From Brevipalpus yothersi (taxonomy: Eukaryota; Arthropoda; Arachnida; Trombidiformes; Tenuipalpidae): a stretch of DNA of 64,000 nucleotides. A program made the position numbers and the translations under genes. A model generated the notes under the pieces. The model saw nothing but the letters and a program-made list of their open reading frames with translations. It was not told the DNA's origin and made no database searches. Numbering within the stretch: the stretch's first letter is position 1; each line of letters begins with the position of its first letter. Positions 60,327 to 64,000 of this stretch are shown in pieces. Where the stretch lies: contig QZCP01000745.1 of NCBI GenBank assembly GCA_003956705.1, forward strand, positions 1-64,000, given 5' to 3'.

Positions 60327-62051
60327 ATGGATCTTGCCAAAATTCGGGAAAAGGTTGAAAGAGAAATAGATATAATGATGGCCGAGGTAACTTACTGGAT
60401 GCCAACTGAGGAATCGAAGCAAGAAAAATTGTCTCAATTGACAGCTCATAAACAAAGAATTTTAAACGTGGTTGAAGAAATTTTCAAATCTGATGTGAGA
60501 GTGGATTTCATCAGGATGTTACGTGAGGCGCTTGATAATCCATCTAGTATTAGAAAATTGGCAGATCAAGTGATTGGCGAGAATCGTGAACACCAAAGTC
60601 CGGTAGTTGGATCATCAAGACCGGAAGAGTCTGTTAGACCACCAAATCGGAATCAGGTGAAGAATTTTCTCTCCTTATCCATTAAGTACCTGAAAATTTT
60701 AACATTTTAATACTTTTGGCTCTTTCAGAATCCATTCTATGATCCGAAAGATATGTTTGACGTTTCCAGACGATCTTTACCTCCTAGACAAGAATCGGCC
60801 GCTGTAAATCATAGAGAACCTGATTCCTCACCTTCTCGCATGATTAATGGGTACAGTAATTCTGGTCCTCCAAGACAAGAGATGATTGATACTCGTGGAC
60901 CTATGATGAATCCTCCCGCAAGGAATATGCATGATTCCCAGATAGAGCCTAGAGACTTGGTTGATAATCGTAGAGGACTCAGTCCCACAGACCAGAACAT
61001 GTACGGTTCTCAAAGCGAACCGGGTGCCAAAAGACAGAATATGGTTGATAATCGTAGAGAACCTAGTCCTTCGCTGCTGAACGCGTATCGAGAGCCTAGC
61101 AGACAAAATGTTGCTGCCTCTTATCCAGAACCTCTTCCAAATGGTAGATCCGATCCATACGAAACGTATAACAGACCTGGGCCTAGCTCACTAGGAGCAT
61201 TCGGATCTCAAGGACTGCCTGGTCCAATTAACCAAGATCCAGCAAGAGTTCCTAGGTATCCTGATGGTAGACCTGAGCCTTATGACATCTATAGTGCACC
61301 TTACTCGAGATCACAAGGTGCACTTGGTACTCAAGAACAATCTGGTCTTGGTAGACGAGATCCATCTGATGCTCCTAGGCATCCTATTGGTAGGCACGAA
61401 ATGATTGACAACAATAATGTTCCCGGTCCTAGCTCTCATGGTGCAATTGGACAGCTTGCCCCTTATAGACAGGGTCCATCTAGTGCTCCTGGGTTTGCTG
61501 GCCTTGGTGGACCAACTGCCACCCATACGAGCTCAGGTCCAGATAGATCAGATCTTTTGCCATTGACGGACGAAAAAATGGATTGGGGTTACCAAGGTGA
61601 ACATATGGGTGTAAAGCTCGCAAAAGCTATCACTCAAACTGACCCTCGATCCCGTCCTTCCCAGTATTGCTATCCTCCTCCTCCTCTTCCTTCTGGTAGA
61701 GTTGATCCTCCATCTCCAACCCACAGTGCATCGTCAACTAATTCAGGGATGGATCCTGATTCTGGCAAATGCTATACATCGATTCTCAATGAATATTGTA
61801 CCAAGAAAAAGTGGACTCTTTCCTATGAACTGGCTGAAGGTTCACCTCCAGGACCAAACTCTCAGTTCATAATGAAAGTGGTTGTTGTTACTGATACTGG
61901 AAAAAGGATGGAGTTTGTTGCACCCTTTCCATCTCCGAAGAAGAAAGTATCAATCGCAATGGCTTGCAAGACTTGCCTCGAATATCTGGCCAGTCTTGAG
62001 CCTCCTCCTTTCAATGATATTCGTTTTTTTCTTCGCGCTAAGTTAACCTGA
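60327..62051 (+). CDS. dsRBD protein resembling the SON C terminus
   Basis: Exons 60327-60656 and 60729-62051 (550 residues, phase-0 intron). Residues 1-95 form a charged helical domain (LAKIREKVEREIDIMMAEV ... VEEIFKSDVRVDFIRMLREA) that I do not recognise. Residues 110-455 are Pro/Ser/Arg/Gly/Asn-rich with loose repeats (REPDSSPS; RREPSPS; RPGPSSLGAFGSQG), probably disordered. Residues about 458-530 form a double-stranded-RNA-binding domain: SILNEYCTKKKWTLSYEL, then SQFIMKVVV, then SPKKKVSIAMACKTCLEYL. It shares the same landmarks as the neighbouring SON domain (C-x-KKKW, YEL, SPxKK, CL). Likely an RNA-binding nuclear protein. The ATG at 60327 follows an in-frame GTG; AATAAA at 62482. Confidence 0.85.
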
Positions 62052-62746
62052 ATTTGTTCGTTCAATCGTTTTGGTTCCCAGTGATTTTCAGCAAAGCATG
62101 CATTTATTGAAGTTTTTTACAATTTTATGACCACTTCTTATTTCAAATTTACTACCCATGATATCCCATATAGGGTAATGAACGACTGTTTACTCATAAC
62201 TGACGAGATTCATGAAAATTAGGCATCACATTAAATAGTTGAAACGTTGACTCTTGGTGGGGTTGTTTTTCCCTCCCAATCTTTTGATCAGATTCATCCT
62301 GTCAAATCTTCCAATGTTTTTCCATCTGTTATCGATTCCTAAACTTCTCATGCAAGCTTGAAAAATTTCATAGCACCATAAACAATATCCTAAGGATGTA
62401 TACTATTTGAAATAAATTTTTTCCTGGGAAATTTGATTTTCTTTAAAAAATAGTACTTCTATGCTAATAATTATGTGTTTCAATAAAACGAAATTGATGA
62501 TCTGAATGATCATAACATTACAAACTCTTCGCCAAAGATTTGGATGAGAAGGACAGATTTTGGGATTGAAATATAAGCTTCGATCAAAGACATGTTGACA
62601 AAGTAATTATCGATTGAAATTCGTCAAAAGCTCAAAATTTAGCCTTTCTACAGACTTGAGGGTGGGTTCAAATGAATGAAGCATTTTAAAGATGATAAAT
62701 GATTAATGTGTTGAAGAGAATTTTTCTCCAAAGTGATACATGTAGT
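62052..62746. other. Convergent 3' ends of dsRBD gene and COQ4
   Basis: Only presumed 3' UTRs. Poly(A) signal for the plus-strand gene at 62482-62487. Confidence 0.6.
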
Positions 62747-63636
62747 CTACTTTCTCGTCTGGTTAGGCTTTAGTGGTATGTTCATTTCTCTTCGCAGATC
62801 TTCTATGTCTTGTTCCCATCTTTTCTCATAGTATTTGTTCATAAAAAAGTGAGATTGTTGACCACATTGGATTGCCCAATCGAGATGAGTTTGCATGTAT
62901 CGACGACGCTGTTTCGGTCGAAGTCTGTAAGCTCCAAAAACAGCAGCTCCCCAACACATGGCCAAGTTGCATTGGATGGCTTCAATCCATTTGACGACTA
63001 CTTCGCCCAACATATCTGTTGGCATACCGACCAGAAGGTGGACTAGATCATGAATTTCACGATACCGCTGCATGACATAAGCCAATTCAGCATCATCAAT
63101 GAATCTGACATCCCTTCTAGTATCACAGGTTATATTCTGAATTTAGAAAGAAAAACAGAGATCACAATAAGATTACTGATCTTTTGGGATGCTTCACTAA
63201 CATTATCACTGAGAAATTTGATATACTGATATCCTAGTGTATTTTCAGGTAAACTCTCCAATCTTTTCAGATCCACTTCCATCGAATTGATTCGAGGTTT
63301 ATCGCTGAGAATTCTGGAACCCTCTTCACTGTGTGACATCTTTTCCCACATTTTAGTTACAGCACCTTGACCCAAAGTTTCACCAGAAACGGCAACCATG
63401 TCTGGGATCAAAAAAATTCAGTTGATCATCAAAACACTAATAACTACACATTATGTGTTGCACTCACCATGTCGAAATGGATCGACCAGAGCGATGGCTG
63501 ATGAGCCAACAGCTAGTAGCACTTTTTGAACAGGAGTTGTGACAATGTGTTCAGGATACAATTTTGAATCACTAAATTTTCGACAAAAATTACGGAGAAA
63601 AACTTTTTCTTCCCTAAGAACGCAACGACGAATCAT
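62747..63636 (-). CDS. COQ4: COQ4, coenzyme Q biosynthesis protein
   Basis: Exons 63636-63468, 63401-63202 and 63136-62747 give 252 residues. COQ4 acts in the mitochondrial matrix within the coenzyme Q synthome; recent work links it to C1 decarboxylation and hydroxylation of the ring. The first 25 residues are a basic presequence (MIRRCVLREEKVFLRNFCRK). Conserved landmarks are TTPVQKVLLAVGSSAIALVD, FRHDMVAVSGETLG, ELAYVMQRYREIHDLVH with the metal-binding HDxxH motif at residues 152-156, MLGEVVVKWIEA and NKYYEKRWEQDIEDLRREM, aligning over the full length with animal COQ4. An in-frame GTG precedes the ATG. The donor at 63201 (GTTAGT) is slightly off consensus. Confidence 0.94.
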
Positions 63637-64000
63637 CTTCACAATTAATATTCAAAATTTATAGACTAGTCAAGCTCATTGCTTCCCTCATTCCACAAAC
63701 GTATTTTGATATTTTGATATCCGCCAATTTGATTGCAATCAAACATTTCATGAAAATTAATGTTGAATAATTTTATCAACAACAAAACCAATTGCATCAT
63801 GTTTATTGCACGCTGAAGTGTGCTCATACAAACACGCAGTCGTAAGCAGAACGAGATGATGAAAGGAGAAAGTTCAGAATTTTTAATGTGCAATTCGATA
63901 AAATTGAAGGGTTTCACATTAGAGAACCCAGATTAGTTAGCAAAATATTGGTTGTGACTGTTCATTTTATCATGAAATTATCGATAAAATTGGCTAAAAT
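63637..64000. other. Upstream region of COQ4
   Basis: Promoter side of COQ4 up to the window edge. No coding exon recognised. Confidence 0.55.

Overview
The window reads as nuclear DNA of a small-genome arthropod, most likely an acariform mite. It is AT-rich, most introns are short (about 60 to 400 bases, GT-AG), genes lie close together on both strands, GA/CT microsatellites are frequent, and the proteins are animal orthologues. The mite call rests on the retained selenoprotein P homologue (insects generally lack it), the local array of gustatory-type receptors and the compact gene style. It is an inference, not a species identification.

Layout. 0.7-6.6 kb: the 3' part of a PTIP/PAXIP1 gene (glutamine-rich region plus four BRCT repeats; its beginning lies outside the window). 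7.5-8.2 kb (minus): a TMBIM/Lifeguard membrane protein. 12.1-18.7 kb: an SLC7 (LAT-type) amino-acid transporter light chain, with an assembly duplication and an N gap in its introns. 19.9-21.7 kb (minus): a secreted selenoprotein P homologue with one in-frame TGA at the redox site. 23.6-35.8 kb: a same-strand array of seven-transmembrane gustatory-receptor-like genes, five intact and two broken, with segmental duplications, a chimeric gene and a transposon insertion. 36.3-37.0 kb: an intronless two-HMG-box protein. 37.6-39.7 kb (minus): an ENT4/PMAT-type transporter (SLC29A4-like).

40.8-45.2 kb: a divergent pair, a multi-C2H2 zinc-finger gene (minus) and SDE2 (plus). 45.7-46.2 kb (minus): a small secreted protein. 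47.6-49.4 kb (minus): a Gfo/Idh/MocA oxidoreductase with a long Ser/Lys/Asp/Glu repeat tail. 49.4-52.1 kb: a gene-poor stretch with an N gap. 52.1-53.0 kb: a secreted all-helical protein. 53.7-54.5 kb: NDUFAF3 (complex I assembly). 57.2-59.3 kb: SON (splicing cofactor). 60.3-62.1 kb: an unnamed gene with a SON-like double-stranded-RNA-binding domain. 62.7-63.6 kb (minus): COQ4 (coenzyme Q biosynthesis).

The housekeeping genes are unrelated in pathway, as is usual for animal chromosomes. The most interesting parts are the selenoprotein P homologue, the receptor array with its chimeric gene, and two domain novelties (the oxidoreductase tail and the SON neighbour). Exon boundaries were set by eye from GT-AG sites, reading phase and family alignment; every multi-exon CDS given here closes in frame.
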